64,000 bases of DNA, from NCBI RefSeq assembly GCF_000335475.2, contig NZ_ANAH02000013.1, forward strand, positions 1 to 64,000, in the 5' to 3' direction. Positions 25,487 through 34,194 of this stretch are shown in pieces. The first letter of the stretch is position 1. Each line of letters opens with the position of its first letter. Below the pieces are notes generated by a model, which did not search any database, was not told where the DNA came from, and was given only the letters and a program-made list of their open reading frames with translations. Origin of the DNA: Cystobacter fuscus DSM 2262. GTDB lineage: Bacteria > Myxococcota > Myxococcia > Myxococcales > Myxococcaceae. The position numbers and the translations under genes were made by a program.

Positions 25487-25650
25487 AGGCCACGCCCCGG
25501 AGTTCCCCGTGACGAGGAGAATCTGGCTCAGGGAGGGCCTCAGCTCCAGTCGGAGTGGATGAAGCCGGCGTCGGGCCGGTCGCGGCGCTGGTAGGTGTGG
25601 GCGCCGAAGGCGTCGCGCTGGGCCTGGATGAGGTTCTGCGGCAGCTCCGG
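25487..25650. repeat. Direct repeat containing gnd 3' end, left copy
   Basis: Bases 25540-25650 match 27193-27303 with two mismatches in 111. The neighbouring bases 25487-25519 also match 27139-27171 at about 29 of 33 positions. The two genes between the repeats look like inserted cargo. Confidence 0.85.
25540..25650 (-). pseudogene. Truncated gnd C-terminus copy
   Basis: The minus strand reads [20 protein letters not shown] then [14 protein letters not shown] and TGA. It is the last 37 codons of 6-phosphogluconate dehydrogenase, with Val-to-Ile as the only clear coding change near the start of the match plus one near-terminal difference. There is no start codon or upstream gene body, so it is a remnant, not a gene. 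Confidence 0.85.
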
Positions 25651-25673
25651 TGCTATACGCCAACCGGCCTGTT

Positions 25674-26462
25674 TCACGTCCCATGCTCCCGCTCCCACTT
25701 CTCGAGCCTCTCGACGATGGAGATGGGATGGATGGCGCGGTGGTGGATGTTCTCGTGGAAGACAGCGAGATGGTACTCCCCGGCAATCAAGATGAAGGCA
25801 TGTGTCGGTGGCCCGAGCTGCTTCGTCAGCCAGTCCTCTGCTTCCTCATGAGAGACAAAGGAGGCCACAGTGGCAGGAGGCCCCTCCTCCATCAATTGCC
25901 GGATGAGCATCTCCAAGGTGAACTGTGGTCGGAGCCCCCGGCGGTTCAGCTCGCGGAAGTAGTAGAACTGATAGTATTCACCCGCGACCAACACCTGTCC
26001 TTGAGCCGGCGGCTCGGGCTGATTGTCGAGCCAGGCCTCCGCCTCCTCGCGCGTCCTGAAAGATGCCACGACGTGCGGCGGCCTGGCGGCGAGAGCATCG
26101 CGGCGAAACGCCTCGAACGCCGTGTGCTGGCCGGTCGAGGCGATGAAATTGAGTGCGTCGATGAGGACTGACGCCAGCTCCTTCTCCTCAGGTGAGTGGA
26201 GTTCCCCTCGGAGCCGAGCCATGAGCCCCGCCGCTTCACCCAGGAGCGTCTTGCTGGATGCCCCTCCCCCGGAGGACGAGGGGGAGGAGTCGGGGCTCCG
26301 GCGATAATCCTCGAAGCGGTAGTCCTGACCAAGCTCGGAGATGAACAACAAGGCATCTCTCGCCACCAGGAGCAGTTCTCTCTCCTCGGGAGAAGTCTGC
26401 TCCGTCAGATACCTTCCGAGGAGCCGTGGAGCCTCGAAGCTGAGCATCTCCCCTATCTTCAT
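25674..26462 (-). CDS. Internally repetitive protein of unknown function
   Basis: A 262-residue, probably cytoplasmic protein with two pairs of internal repeats. The helical pair is at about 23-55 ([20 protein letters not shown]... FEDYRR) and 89-121 ([20 protein letters not shown]... FEAFRR). The alpha/beta pair is at about 131-177 ([20 protein letters not shown] ... [13 protein letters not shown]) and 198-244 ([20 protein letters not shown] ... [13 protein letters not shown]). A Ser/Gly linker (60-71) separates the first two. I recognise no named family, though similar proteins occur in myxobacteria. Its start overlaps the stop of the lipoprotein gene by four bases (ATGA), so the two are translated together. 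The pair is bounded by copies of the gnd 3' end, and a toxin/immunity or other conflict role is possible but only inferred from context. Confidence 0.7.
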   Translation of the reverse strand: MKIGEMLSFEAPRLLGRYLTEQTSPEERELLLVARDALLFISELGQDYRFEDYRRSPDSSPSSSGGGASSKTLLGEAAGLMARLRGELHSPEEKELASVLIDALNFIASTGQHTAFEAFRRDALAARPPHVVASFRTREEAEAWLDNQPEPPAQGQVLVAGEYYQFYYFRELNRRGLRPQFTLEMLIRQLMEEGPPATVASFVSHEEAEDWLTKQLGPPTHAFILIAGEYHLAVFHENIHHRAIHPISIVERLEKWEREHGT

Positions 26463-27082
26463 CGTGGACTCTCGGCGAAGAGCAAGACGGGAGCGAGCAG
26501 CACGAGGCCTCCACTACAGGCGGCAACATAGAAAGCCACCCCCGCGATGACGACAACAGCTCCGAGCGCAAGCTCATCCTGGTGGCGTTCGAGCCAATTG
26601 ACCGCGGTGTCGATGGCCTCGAACTTCACAGGCTCACGGCCCGCTTCTCCCAGGCAGTTGGCGAGCTGCTTCATGCAAGCGGTCCTGCAGTAGCCCCATT
26701 TCCCAGTCCGCCAGGGACCGTACTGCTTGGTATCGTATATGTATTTGTCGACCTGATGGATTCTCGTGCTGGCCTGGCACTCCGGAATACAAATATCATA
26801 CTGACGTTCGCATTCCGCCGCATCGAGTGAGACCTGGACGATGCGACTCTCGTCGGCCCGGACGCTCGCCACGTTCCGGTACTCAGTCAGGTCGAAGTAC
26901 TTGGCGGGTTTCCAGGCATGGGTCGCCTGCCCGTCTGCTGTATTCTCGATGACCAGCACGTACCTGGGCAGGTCCTGCGGTCCGGATGGGCCCGCGACCA
27001 TCGGTCGGGTGGCGCTACATGAGCCAAGGAGAAGACATAAGCTCAACGCCATGAGCTTTCGGACCATCGTTCTGATGCTCAT
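26459..27082 (-). CDS. Cys-rich lipoprotein with C-terminal membrane segment
   Basis: A 207-residue protein. MSIRTMVRKLMALSLCLLLG is followed by SC, giving lipobox LLGSC with Cys22. The mature part has two paired cysteine clusters, CERQYDICIPEC and YCRTACMKQLANC, a charged stretch (EPVKFEAIDTAVNWLERHQD), and a C-terminal hydrophobic segment LALGAVVVIAGVAFYVAACS plus LVLLAPVLLF. A lipidated N-terminus and a hydrophobic C-terminus in one small protein is unusual and suggests that it spans or inserts in an envelope membrane. The start at 27082 lacks a strong Shine-Dalgarno; it is chosen for the signal peptide. It is the promoter-proximal gene of a two-gene unit with the repeat protein, lying between duplicated gnd ends and a tmRNA-like fragment. 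Confidence 0.72.
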   Translation of the reverse strand: MSIRTMVRKLMALSLCLLLGSCSATRPMVAGPSGPQDLPRYVLVIENTADGQATHAWKPAKYFDLTEYRNVASVRADESRIVQVSLDAAECERQYDICIPECQASTRIHQVDKYIYDTKQYGPWRTGKWGYCRTACMKQLANCLGEAGREPVKFEAIDTAVNWLERHQDELALGAVVVIAGVAFYVAACSGGLVLLAPVLLFAESPR

Positions 27083-27095
27083 ATAGAAGTAACCG

Positions 27096-27118
27096 TGGAG
27101 GCGGCGGGAATCGAACCC
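27096..27118 (-). other. tmRNA (or tRNA) 3'-end fragment, candidate att site
   Basis: On the minus strand these 23 bases read GGGTTCGATTCCC then GCCGCCTCCA: a T-arm followed by an acceptor end as in many ssrA genes. Upstream pairing on the 5' side of the T-stem already fails, and no body of a tRNA or tmRNA is present. Such 3' ends are classic integration sites, so this is likely a leftover att core. Confidence 0.5.
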
Positions 27119-27138
27119 TCCGCCGACGACGACGGGCC

Positions 27139-27303
27139 AGGCCACGCCCCGGAACTCCCCACGACGAGGAGCCTCCGAGGCACGGCGAAGCATCAGCTCC
27201 AGTCGGAGTGGATGAATCCGGCGTCGGGCCGGTCGCGGCGCTGGTAGGTGTGGGCGCCGAAGGCGTCGCGCTGGGCCTGGGTGAGGTTCTGCGGCAGCTC
27301 CGG
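27139..27303. repeat. Direct repeat containing gnd 3' end, right copy
   Basis: This copy belongs to the intact gnd. It matches 25487-25650 as described there: gnd coding part nearly identical, downstream flank partly conserved, and a short non-matching piece between. Confidence 0.85.
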
Positions 27304-29322
27304 GCTGCGGTAGCTGTCGAAGTAGGCGAGGCTCGCGCCGAGCACCGGCACGGGGATGCCCAGCCGCGTGGCCACTCCCACGGTGCGCCGCCACGCGGGT
27401 GCCATCTTCCCGAGCACCGGCGCCAGCCCGTCGGCCACCATCAGGTTCTTCAGCTCCGGCGTCTTCTCGAAGGCCTCGCGCAGGGGCGTGAGCAGCCGCG
27501 CGCGGATGATGCAGCCGGCCCGCCAGATGCGCGCCATCTCCGCGAGCGACACGTTCCACTTGTACTCCTGGCTCGCCGCCTGGATGAGGCGCAGGCCCTG
27601 CGCGTACGTGGCCACCCGCGCCGCGTACAGCGCGTCATGCGCCCACGCCGCCAGGTTCGCTTTCTCCTCCGCGCTGAGCGCCTCGCCCTGGGGCGCGGCC
27701 AGCACGCGGCCCGCCGCCACGCGCTCTTCCTTCAGCGAGGACAGATTGCGCGCGTCGAGCGCTCCGGCGATGGACGGCACGGACACGCCCAGGTCGAGCG
27801 CCACCTGCACCGTCCACTTGCCCGTGCCCTTCTGGCCCGCCTTGTCCAGCACCTGCTCCACCAGCGGCTTGCCCGTCTCCGCGTCCTGCTTGCGCAGCAC
27901 CCGGATGGTCGTCTCCAGGAGGAAGGACTCGGCGATGCCCTGGTTCCACTGCTCGAAGAGCCCCGCGATCGCGTCCGCCGACAGCCCGAGCCCGCGGCGG
28001 AGCAGGTCATACGTCTCCGCGAGCAGCTGCATGTCCGCGTACTCGATGCCGTTGTGCACCATCTTCACGAAGTGGCCCGCTCCATCCGGGCCCACGTGGG
28101 TGACGCACACGCCCTCCTCGCTCCGGGCGGCGATGGCCTCGAGCACCGGACGCACCAGCGCGTACGCCTCGGCCGGGCCGCCCGGCATGAGGGAGGGCCC
28201 ATGGCGCGCGCCCTCCTCGCCGCCGGACACGCCCACGCCGAGGAAGTGCAGCCCCTTCTGCTTCCACGCCGCCTCGCGCCGCCGGGTGTCCTGGAACCAG
28301 GAGTTGCCGCCGTCCAGGACGATGTCCCCCGGCGCGAGCAGCGGCGCCAGGCGCTCCATCACCGAGTCCACCGGCGCTCCGGCCGTCACCATCATCAGGA
28401 TGCGGCGGGGGCGCTCCAGCGCGCCCACGAAGTCCTCCAGCGCGGCGTGGCCCTGGAGGCTCGGCGGCGCGCCCTTGTGGCGCAGGTCCTCGAAGCGCTT
28501 GGGCTCGATGTCCCACACGGCGACGCGGAAGCCCCGGTCCGCCACGTTGAGCGCGAGGCTCTGTCCCATCACCCCCATGCCCACCACGCCGAACTGCGCG
28601 AGGGGCTGTGTCGTCGTGCTCATGTGCTTGGCTCCGGTGTTCGTCGAGGGCTCGGGCGGCTGTCCCGCCGCGGCCTCATCCATCATCCACTGCGTCTGCT
28701 TCACCCGCGCCGCCGGCAGGTCCTCGCCCGCGCGGAAGCGGCGGACGATGTCCTGCTTGCCCGCGCCACTCACCAGCCCCAGCACCTTCCGGGCGGACTG
28801 GAGCACGGGCAGCGTCAGCGTCATGCGCCACGGGGGCGGCTTGGGGCCCACCACCGCGAGCACCCGCCGCTCCTTCTCCTCGAGCGCGGCGTGGCCGGGG
28901 AAGAGCGAGGCCGTGTGGCCATCCTCGCCCATGCCCAGCACCACCACGTCCAGCACCTCGGGCAGGAGCTTCTCGTAGTCGCGTGCCGCCTGCTCGCGGT
29001 CCTCGCGCTCGCCCGGCATCCGGAACACCTGATGGGGCTGGATGCCCAGGGGCTCGAGCAGCGTCTGCTTCGCCAGCAGGTAGTTGCTGTCCGGGCTGTC
29101 CGGCGGCACGAAGCGCTCGTCCACGAAGTAGAAGTCCACCAGCGCCCAGGGCACGTCCTGCTTCGCCAGCTCCCGGTACACCTGCCCCGTCGTGCTTCCA
29201 CCGGACAGGGCGAGGCTGGCGCGCTGGCCTCCCGCGACGGCCTCGAGCAGGGCGCGGGAAATCCATTCCGCGCCCCGCCGGCCCAGCTCGTTCTTCTCCA
29301 CCACCAGGGGCGTGGAGCTCAT
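27193..29322 (-). CDS. pgl-gnd: Fused 6-phosphogluconolactonase-6-phosphogluconate dehydrogenase
   Basis: One unbroken 709-codon frame encodes two complete enzymes of the oxidative pentose phosphate pathway. Residues 1-233 are 6-phosphogluconolactonase ([56 protein letters not shown]). From Met234 (codon at 28621-28623) to the end is 6-phosphogluconate dehydrogenase, 476 residues, with NADP fold [32 protein letters not shown] (catalytic Lys and substrate loop) and the C-terminal [16 protein letters not shown]. The join, [18 protein letters not shown], has no stop. GGAG lies nine bases before Met234, so an internal start could also yield free Gnd. The start overlaps the zwf stop by ATGA. Together with Zwf it makes ribulose 5-phosphate and two NADPH. 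A missing stop through sequence error is the main alternative. Confidence 0.88.
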   Translation of the reverse strand: MSSTPLVVEKNELGRRGAEWISRALLEAVAGGQRASLALSGGSTTGQVYRELAKQDVPWALVDFYFVDERFVPPDSPDSNYLLAKQTLLEPLGIQPHQVFRMPGEREDREQAARDYEKLLPEVLDVVVLGMGEDGHTASLFPGHAALEEKERRVLAVVGPKPPPWRMTLTLPVLQSARKVLGLVSGAGKQDIVRRFRAGEDLPAARVKQTQWMMDEAAAGQPPEPSTNTGAKHMSTTTQPLAQFGVVGMGVMGQSLALNVADRGFRVAVWDIEPKRFEDLRHKGAPPSLQGHAALEDFVGALERPRRILMMVTAGAPVDSVMERLAPLLAPGDIVLDGGNSWFQDTRRREAAWKQKGLHFLGVGVSGGEEGARHGPSLMPGGPAEAYALVRPVLEAIAARSEEGVCVTHVGPDGAGHFVKMVHNGIEYADMQLLAETYDLLRRGLGLSADAIAGLFEQWNQGIAESFLLETTIRVLRKQDAETGKPLVEQVLDKAGQKGTGKWTVQVALDLGVSVPSIAGALDARNLSSLKEERVAAGRVLAAPQGEALSAEEKANLAAWAHDALYAARVATYAQGLRLIQAASQEYKWNVSLAEMARIWRAGCIIRARLLTPLREAFEKTPELKNLMVADGLAPVLGKMAPAWRRTVGVATRLGIPVPVLGASLAYFDSYRSPELPQNLTQAQRDAFGAHTYQRRDRPDAGFIHSDWS

Positions 29323-30863
29323 CCCTTCAGCTCCATCCAGCGCCGGCCATCCCGCGACAGCAAGTCCTTCGCGGCGTCCGGGCCCACGCCGCCGGGCGCG
29401 TAGGTGTGCATGGGGCCGCCCTTGCCCCCTTCCAGCGCCTCGATGATGGGGGTGACCCAGGCCCACGCCTGCTCCACGCTGTCCTGGCGGGCGAAGAGGG
29501 TGGTGTTGCCCCGCATGCAGTCGAGCATCAGCCGCTCGTAGGCCTCCGGCACCGGCTTGTCGAAGCTCTGGGCGTAGTCGAAGTCCATGGTGACGCCCGC
29601 GATGTTGATGTCCTCGCCGGGCACCTTGGACTCGAAGCTCAGCGCGATGCCCTCGCGCGGCTGGATGCGCAGCGTGAGCACGTTGGGCTGCAGCCGCTGG
29701 CAGGTGTCGCTCGTGTTGAAGAGGCAGTGCGGCACGGACTTGAAGTGGATGGACACCTGCGTCACGCGCTTGCTCAGGCTCTTGCCCGCGCGCACGTAGA
29801 AGGGCACGCCCTGCCAGCGCCACGTGTCGATATAGGCCTTGAGCGCCACGTAGGTGGGCACCTTGGAGTCCTTCGACACGCCCTCCTCGTCGAGGTAGCC
29901 CTGGTACTGCCCCTGCACCACCGAGCGGGAGATTTCACTGCCCTCGATGGAGCGCAGCGCGCGGAACACCTTGTTCTTCTCGTCGCGGATGTCCTCCGCG
30001 CCGAAGGAGATGGGCGGCTCCATGGCGCACAGGGCCAGCACCTGCAGCAGGTGGTTCTGCACCATGTCGCGGATGACGCCCGTCTCGTCGTAGAAGCCGC
30101 CGCGCCCCTCCACGCCCACCTTCTCCGCCGCGGTGATCTCCACGTGGTCGATGTGCTGGCGGTTCCACAAGGGCTCGAAGATGGCGTTGGCGAAGCGGAA
30201 GACGAGGATGTTCTGCACCGTCTCCTTGCCCAGGTAGTGGTCGATGCGGAAGATTTGCCTCTCCTCCAGCACCGAGGCCAGCTCGCGGTTGAGCGCCTTG
30301 GCGCTCGCCAGATCCCTGCCGAAGGGCTTCTCCACGATGATGCGGCGCCAGGGCTTCTTCACCTCGGCGTCCTCGCGGTAGAGCAGCCCGGACTGCGCCA
30401 GACCGTTGAGGATGGTGGAGAACGTGGAGGCGGGGGTGGCCAGGTAGTAGAGCTGATTGCCCTGGGTCCCGAGGCGCCTGGCCGTGTCGTCCAGGTGTGA
30501 GCGCAGACGGACGAAGGACTCGGGGTCGTCGTAGGCACCCGACATCATCTCCAGCTTGGAGGAGAGCTTCTCCCAGGTGGCCTCGTCCAGGGGCTGGGTG
30601 CGGGCGTACTTCTGCAGGCCCTCCTTCACCTGGGCGCGCAGCTTCTCCACGTTGTGCTTGGAGCGGCTGAAGGCGACGACGGCGAACTGCTCGGGCAGCG
30701 AGCCCTGACGTGCCAGTTCGAAGAGCGCGGGGAAGAGCTTGCGCTGGGCCAGGTCTCCCGTGGCGCCGAAGAGCACGATGATGCAGGGGTCGGGTTTCCC
30801 CGCGCGCAGCAGGGGATCTCCTTCGCGGGGATGGGTCTCGATGTGCAGGCCCTTGTCGTCCAT
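29319..30863 (-). CDS. zwf: Glucose-6-phosphate 1-dehydrogenase
   Basis: A 514-residue enzyme that oxidises glucose 6-phosphate to 6-phosphogluconolactone, making NADPH in the cytoplasm. The coenzyme-binding motif is [12 protein letters not shown] (residues 32-43), the substrate-binding signature RIDHYLGKE, and [11 protein letters not shown] is also typical. Start at ATG 30863 is supported by GGAGG five bases upstream; the frame continues upstream but would overlap the divergent GNAT promoter region. It is the first gene of a unit with pgl-gnd, coupled by a four-base overlap, so all three pathway steps are made together. The 178 bases to the divergent acetyltransferase gene should carry both promoters; I see no clear consensus element there. 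Confidence 0.96.
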   Translation of the reverse strand: MDDKGLHIETHPREGDPLLRAGKPDPCIIVLFGATGDLAQRKLFPALFELARQGSLPEQFAVVAFSRSKHNVEKLRAQVKEGLQKYARTQPLDEATWEKLSSKLEMMSGAYDDPESFVRLRSHLDDTARRLGTQGNQLYYLATPASTFSTILNGLAQSGLLYREDAEVKKPWRRIIVEKPFGRDLASAKALNRELASVLEERQIFRIDHYLGKETVQNILVFRFANAIFEPLWNRQHIDHVEITAAEKVGVEGRGGFYDETGVIRDMVQNHLLQVLALCAMEPPISFGAEDIRDEKNKVFRALRSIEGSEISRSVVQGQYQGYLDEEGVSKDSKVPTYVALKAYIDTWRWQGVPFYVRAGKSLSKRVTQVSIHFKSVPHCLFNTSDTCQRLQPNVLTLRIQPREGIALSFESKVPGEDINIAGVTMDFDYAQSFDKPVPEAYERLMLDCMRGNTTLFARQDSVEQAWAWVTPIIEALEGGKGGPMHTYAPGGVGPDAAKDLLSRDGRRWMELKG

Positions 30864-31041
30864 GTCGCCCTCCGGATGCCGGATGTAGGGGTGATAAAGC
30901 GATGTGCTCGTGAATCCGTGAGGCGGCCATATATCGGGGAGCGCGCTGACCGCCAGCCGCATGTGAATGTCCACTGTGGTATGGGGGGCGGGCCAACCGT
31001 TCGCCGGATGACGTGTGGATGCACCCTGGAGGAGCCCGCCC

Positions 31042-31644
31042 ATGTATCTGCGTCCCTACCACCCGAACGATCGCGATGCCGTGTATGACATCTGTGTGCG
31101 CACGGGCGCGTCCGGCCAGGATGCCCGGGGCCACTACCGCAGCGACGATCTGCTCCCCGACGTCTATGCCGGCGCCTACCTCGAACTCGAGCCGCACCTC
31201 GCGTTCGTGCTGGACGACGGCGGGCGCGCGGTCGGGTACGTGCTCGGCACCGCCGACACGCCGTCCTTCGTGAAGGCCTGGCGCGCCCGGTGGCTGCCCC
31301 GCGTGGCCGGCCGCCATCCCCCTCCGGTCGAGCCGCCACTCACCGCGGATGATCGGCTCATCTCCACGCTGCACCACCCCGAGCGGATGCTCCTGCCCGA
31401 GCTGGCCCCCCACCCGGCGCACCTGCACGTCGACCTGCTTCCGCATGCGCAGGGGGCCGGGCACGGCCGACGTCTCGTGGAGACCTTCCTCGCCGCCGCC
31501 GCCGCCGCGGGCGCCCCCTCCCTGCATCTGGGCACGGGCAACGACAACACCCGGGCGGTGCGTTTCTACGAGCGTCTGGGCTTCCAGCGGCTCACCGTGG
31601 CGGGGGTCGAGGGCACCACGTTCTTCTGGCGCCCCACCCGGTGA
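31042..31644 (+). CDS. GNAT-family N-acetyltransferase
   Basis: A 200-residue cytoplasmic protein with start ATG 31042 behind GGAGGAG. The GNAT fold is clear: [20 protein letters not shown] at the N-terminus, a strand [19 protein letters not shown], the acetyl-CoA loop [20 protein letters not shown] (the Q/R-x-x-G-x-G/A pattern as QGAGHG), and the C-terminal [16 protein letters not shown] block. The insertion with [20 protein letters not shown] is typical of the subgroup related to fungal/bacterial O-GlcNAcase-associated acetyltransferases. The substrate is not predictable. It is divergent from zwf and followed by a convergent carboxylesterase gene 21 bases away. Confidence 0.88.
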   Translation: MYLRPYHPNDRDAVYDICVRTGASGQDARGHYRSDDLLPDVYAGAYLELEPHLAFVLDDGGRAVGYVLGTADTPSFVKAWRARWLPRVAGRHPPPVEPPLTADDRLISTLHHPERMLLPELAPHPAHLHVDLLPHAQGAGHGRRLVETFLAAAAAAGAPSLHLGTGNDNTRAVRFYERLGFQRLTVAGVEGTTFFWRPTR

Positions 31645-31665
31645 CGCGTGCTCGCGCCGAGTCGC

Positions 31666-33279
31666 TCAGAGCCCGAGCGAGTCCAGCATGTCGCAGCGCT
31701 GGGCGTTCAGGTTCGAGCCGTGTCCGAGCTCCGTGTTGATCTCGAGGTACTTCTCCTCCTCTCGCGTGTACGCGGGCCACTGCACCGCGCCCTCGGTGTT
31801 CGGGTTTCCCCCGGTGGCGAAGCGGGTCCAGTAGCCGATGAGCTTCGTGGACAGCTCCCGCTCGGAATCGGAGTCCAGGGCGAAGCGGCCCCGGCTCAGG
31901 CCGAAGACGAAGGGCAGCTCGGCGGAGTGGTACGCGCCCAGCTTCAGGAACCGGCCGAAGATGCTGCCGAAGGCCTTCTTGGGCTCGTAGGTGAAGAAAT
32001 AGGCATGCACGGGCTGCCCCTGCTCCACCAGCGTGCGCGCGAGCTGGCGGGTGGGGCACACGAACATCGCGTCCCCGAGCAGACGGCTGAAGGCCGCCTT
32101 GGGCGAGGTGAAGTCCTTCGCCGGATAGGCGCGCAGCAGGGGCTCGGCCTTGCCCGGCACGCGCACGTTCACCGCGGCCTCGTACTGCTCGGGCGTGTCG
32201 ATCTTCGCCTGGAGGGTGAAGATCGTGCCCTCGTCCCGGTTGGAGCCGAGCAGCAAGGGCACCCGCGCGTACTTGCCCTCCGCGAGGAGCTGGCGCGGCG
32301 CCGCGGGGATGACGTTCCCATCCACCACCGGTCCGAAGCCCACCCGCGGCTTGAGCAGGTCGAGCGCGGCCCCACTCGCGGCGAGCAGTTGCTCGGGCGT
32401 CCGGGTGCGCAGGCACGCGGCGATGTCTCCCTCCGTGCAGCCCACCTCGCGGGCGAAGCGCACCCCGCGCTCCTCGGCGCTGTCCTCCTGCTCGGGCGTG
32501 CCCGGATCCTTCAGCGGCGTGTTCGTCAGGTAGCAGGTGCCGCTCTCGGCGATGACGCGGTGGAAGAGGCCCTGTGCCGCGGGCGAGACCATCTGCAGGC
32601 ACGCGGAGATGGCACCCGCGGACTCGCCGAAGAGCGTGACGTTGGTGGGATCCCCCCCGAAGGCGGAGACATGATCACGCACCCACTCGAGCGCGAGCCG
32701 CTGGTCCATGAGGCCGTAGTTGCCCGAGGACTCCGCGGGCGCTCCGGCGCCGAGCGCGGGGTGGGCGAGGAAGCCCAGCGCGCCCAGCCGGTAGTTCATG
32801 CTCACCACCACCACGCCCGCGTGGGCCAGTGCCGAGCCGTCGTACAGCTCATCCCGGGACGAGCCGAGGGTGAAGGCGCCCCCGTGGATGTAGACCATCA
32901 CCGGCGCGGGCTTCTGGGGCTCGAGCGCGGGCGTCCACACGTTGAGGGTGAGGCAGTCCTCGCTGGTGCCCTCGATGGGCTTGCCGTTGCGCATGTCCGC
33001 CTGGGGGCAGGGGGAGCCGAAGCGCGAGGCATCGCGCGGGGTGCTCCACGCGGCGGCGGGCTCGGGGGCGCGCCAGCGGCGCTCGCCCGTGGGGGGCTGG
33101 GCGAACGGGATGCCGAGGAAGGCGGCGCCGCCATCCGCATAGGCCAGGCCCTGGACGGGTCCCCGGCCGGTCTCGACCACGGGCGCGGGCCCCTCGGCCA
33201 GGGCGGGCCCGTTCGAGTGGGCACAGTGGGTGAGCAACAACAGGCAACTGGAGAGGAGGATCCGGGAGCACGAGCGCAT
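31666..33279 (-). CDS. Exported type B carboxylesterase
   Basis: A 537-residue carboxylesterase of the cholinesterase-like family. Signal peptide MRSCSRILLSSCLLLLTHCA; THC is a poor lipobox, so secretion or lipidation is undecided. Landmarks: GIPFAQPPTGERRWRAPEPA near the N-terminus, SEDCLTLNVWTPA, oxyanion hole IHGGAFTLGSS, nucleophile Ser220 in TLFGESAGAISAC, acidic residue in LLGSNRDEGTIF, and the catalytic His in GAYHSAELPFVFG (the family usually has GAxHGxEL). It hydrolyses carboxylic esters in the periplasm or outside the cell. The start at 33279 is chosen for the signal peptide although its Shine-Dalgarno is weak; an upstream in-frame ATG at 33366 would add 29 residues. Confidence 0.9.
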   Translation of the reverse strand: MRSCSRILLSSCLLLLTHCAHSNGPALAEGPAPVVETGRGPVQGLAYADGGAAFLGIPFAQPPTGERRWRAPEPAAAWSTPRDASRFGSPCPQADMRNGKPIEGTSEDCLTLNVWTPALEPQKPAPVMVYIHGGAFTLGSSRDELYDGSALAHAGVVVVSMNYRLGALGFLAHPALGAGAPAESSGNYGLMDQRLALEWVRDHVSAFGGDPTNVTLFGESAGAISACLQMVSPAAQGLFHRVIAESGTCYLTNTPLKDPGTPEQEDSAEERGVRFAREVGCTEGDIAACLRTRTPEQLLAASGAALDLLKPRVGFGPVVDGNVIPAAPRQLLAEGKYARVPLLLGSNRDEGTIFTLQAKIDTPEQYEAAVNVRVPGKAEPLLRAYPAKDFTSPKAAFSRLLGDAMFVCPTRQLARTLVEQGQPVHAYFFTYEPKKAFGSIFGRFLKLGAYHSAELPFVFGLSRGRFALDSDSERELSTKLIGYWTRFATGGNPNTEGAVQWPAYTREEEKYLEINTELGHGSNLNAQRCDMLDSLGL

Positions 33280-33414
33280 GGGGGAGATCTGGAGCACACT
33301 CACCCGTCTCCGCCCACGGTCATCTTTCGTGTGTCGTTCACTCCCACCCCTCGCCGCGGGATGCATCCGGGAAGGTCATCGAATACAAGGGGCGTTGACC
33401 CGTCTGGGAGTCAT

Positions 33415-34182
33415 ATGAACCGGTTTCTTGGCCCCGCGTCCCTTGCCGTGTCCCTGCTGGCCCTCACCGTGGCCGTCTGGAGTCCTCGAGGGGGGGACGA
33501 GGCGCCCGCTGCCCCGCCCCCTGCTTCTCCGGCGCCCGCGTCCGCTCCTCAAACGGTGAAGGACCTGGAACTCCGGGTGAAGATGCTGGAGGAGAACGCG
33601 CTGAGCCTGTCGCGGCGGTTGATGCTGCTGGAGCAGCGGCCGGCGGTCGCGGGGGCGGAGGGGGGCGGCGCCGCTCCGGCGGGGCTGGCCACGGAGGTGG
33701 AGCAGCTCCGCTCGGAAGTGCGCTCCATGGTGGCGGGCGAGGCGCTGCAGTCCGAGGGGGGACGCGAGTACCTCAAGGGAGTGATGCGCTCGGTGCAGGA
33801 CGAGATGCGCACCGAGCAGCGCGCGCAGCGGCAGGAGCGGATGGTGCAGAACATGGCGCAGGCGCAGGCGCAGCAGGCCGAGCGCGTGCGCCGCTTCGCC
33901 ACCGAGGCGCGGTTGAGCTCCACCCAGGAGCGCGATGTCCTGCGCCACCTGGAGAACGAGTCCACCCGGCGCCAGGAGCTCTTCCAGGCGATGCAGAGCG
34001 GCTCGGAGCCGCAGAACACGCGTCAGGAGCTGCGGCAGTTGCGCGAGCAGACGGACACGCAGATCAAGTCCCTGCTCGATGAGTCCCAGCAGGCCCAGTA
34101 CGACCAGATGCGCCGCGAGGAGCGGCGGGGCGGACGTGAGCGCGGGGACGGGCAGGGACGGGCGGCGGGAGACGGGCGCTGA
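33415..34182 (+). CDS. Coiled-coil envelope protein, unknown function
   Basis: A 255-residue protein with an N-terminal signal or anchor (MNRFLGPASLAVSLLALTVA), a Pro/Ala linker, then two long coiled-coil regions: LELRVKMLEENALSLSRRLM (about 48-75) and a charged helix block from about 110 to 245 rich in Gln, Glu and Arg (RTEQRAQRQERMVQNMAQAQ, LENESTRRQELFQAMQS, LREQTDTQIKSLLDESQQAQ, YDQMRREERRGGRERG). The end resembles Spy/CpxP-like or zinc-resistance-associated helical proteins (LLDESQQAQYDQM), but the LTxxQ signature is not clear. It is probably periplasmic, anchored by its first helix. The start has GGGAG upstream. No partner can be named. Confidence 0.7.
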   Translation: MNRFLGPASLAVSLLALTVAVWSPRGGDEAPAAPPPASPAPASAPQTVKDLELRVKMLEENALSLSRRLMLLEQRPAVAGAEGGGAAPAGLATEVEQLRSEVRSMVAGEALQSEGGREYLKGVMRSVQDEMRTEQRAQRQERMVQNMAQAQAQQAERVRRFATEARLSSTQERDVLRHLENESTRRQELFQAMQSGSEPQNTRQELRQLREQTDTQIKSLLDESQQAQYDQMRREERRGGRERGDGQGRAAGDGR

Positions 34183-34194
34183 GGGAGCCCGGGC

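Larger units (their letters stand above)
25298..25673. other. Gene-free stretch carrying a truncated gnd 3' end
   Basis: From 25298 to about 25486 I see only purine-rich, apparently non-coding sequence after the alginate lyase stop. From 25487 to 25650 lies a direct copy of the gnd 3' end and its downstream flank. The last 23 bases lead into the stop of the accessory gene at 25674. Confidence 0.7.
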
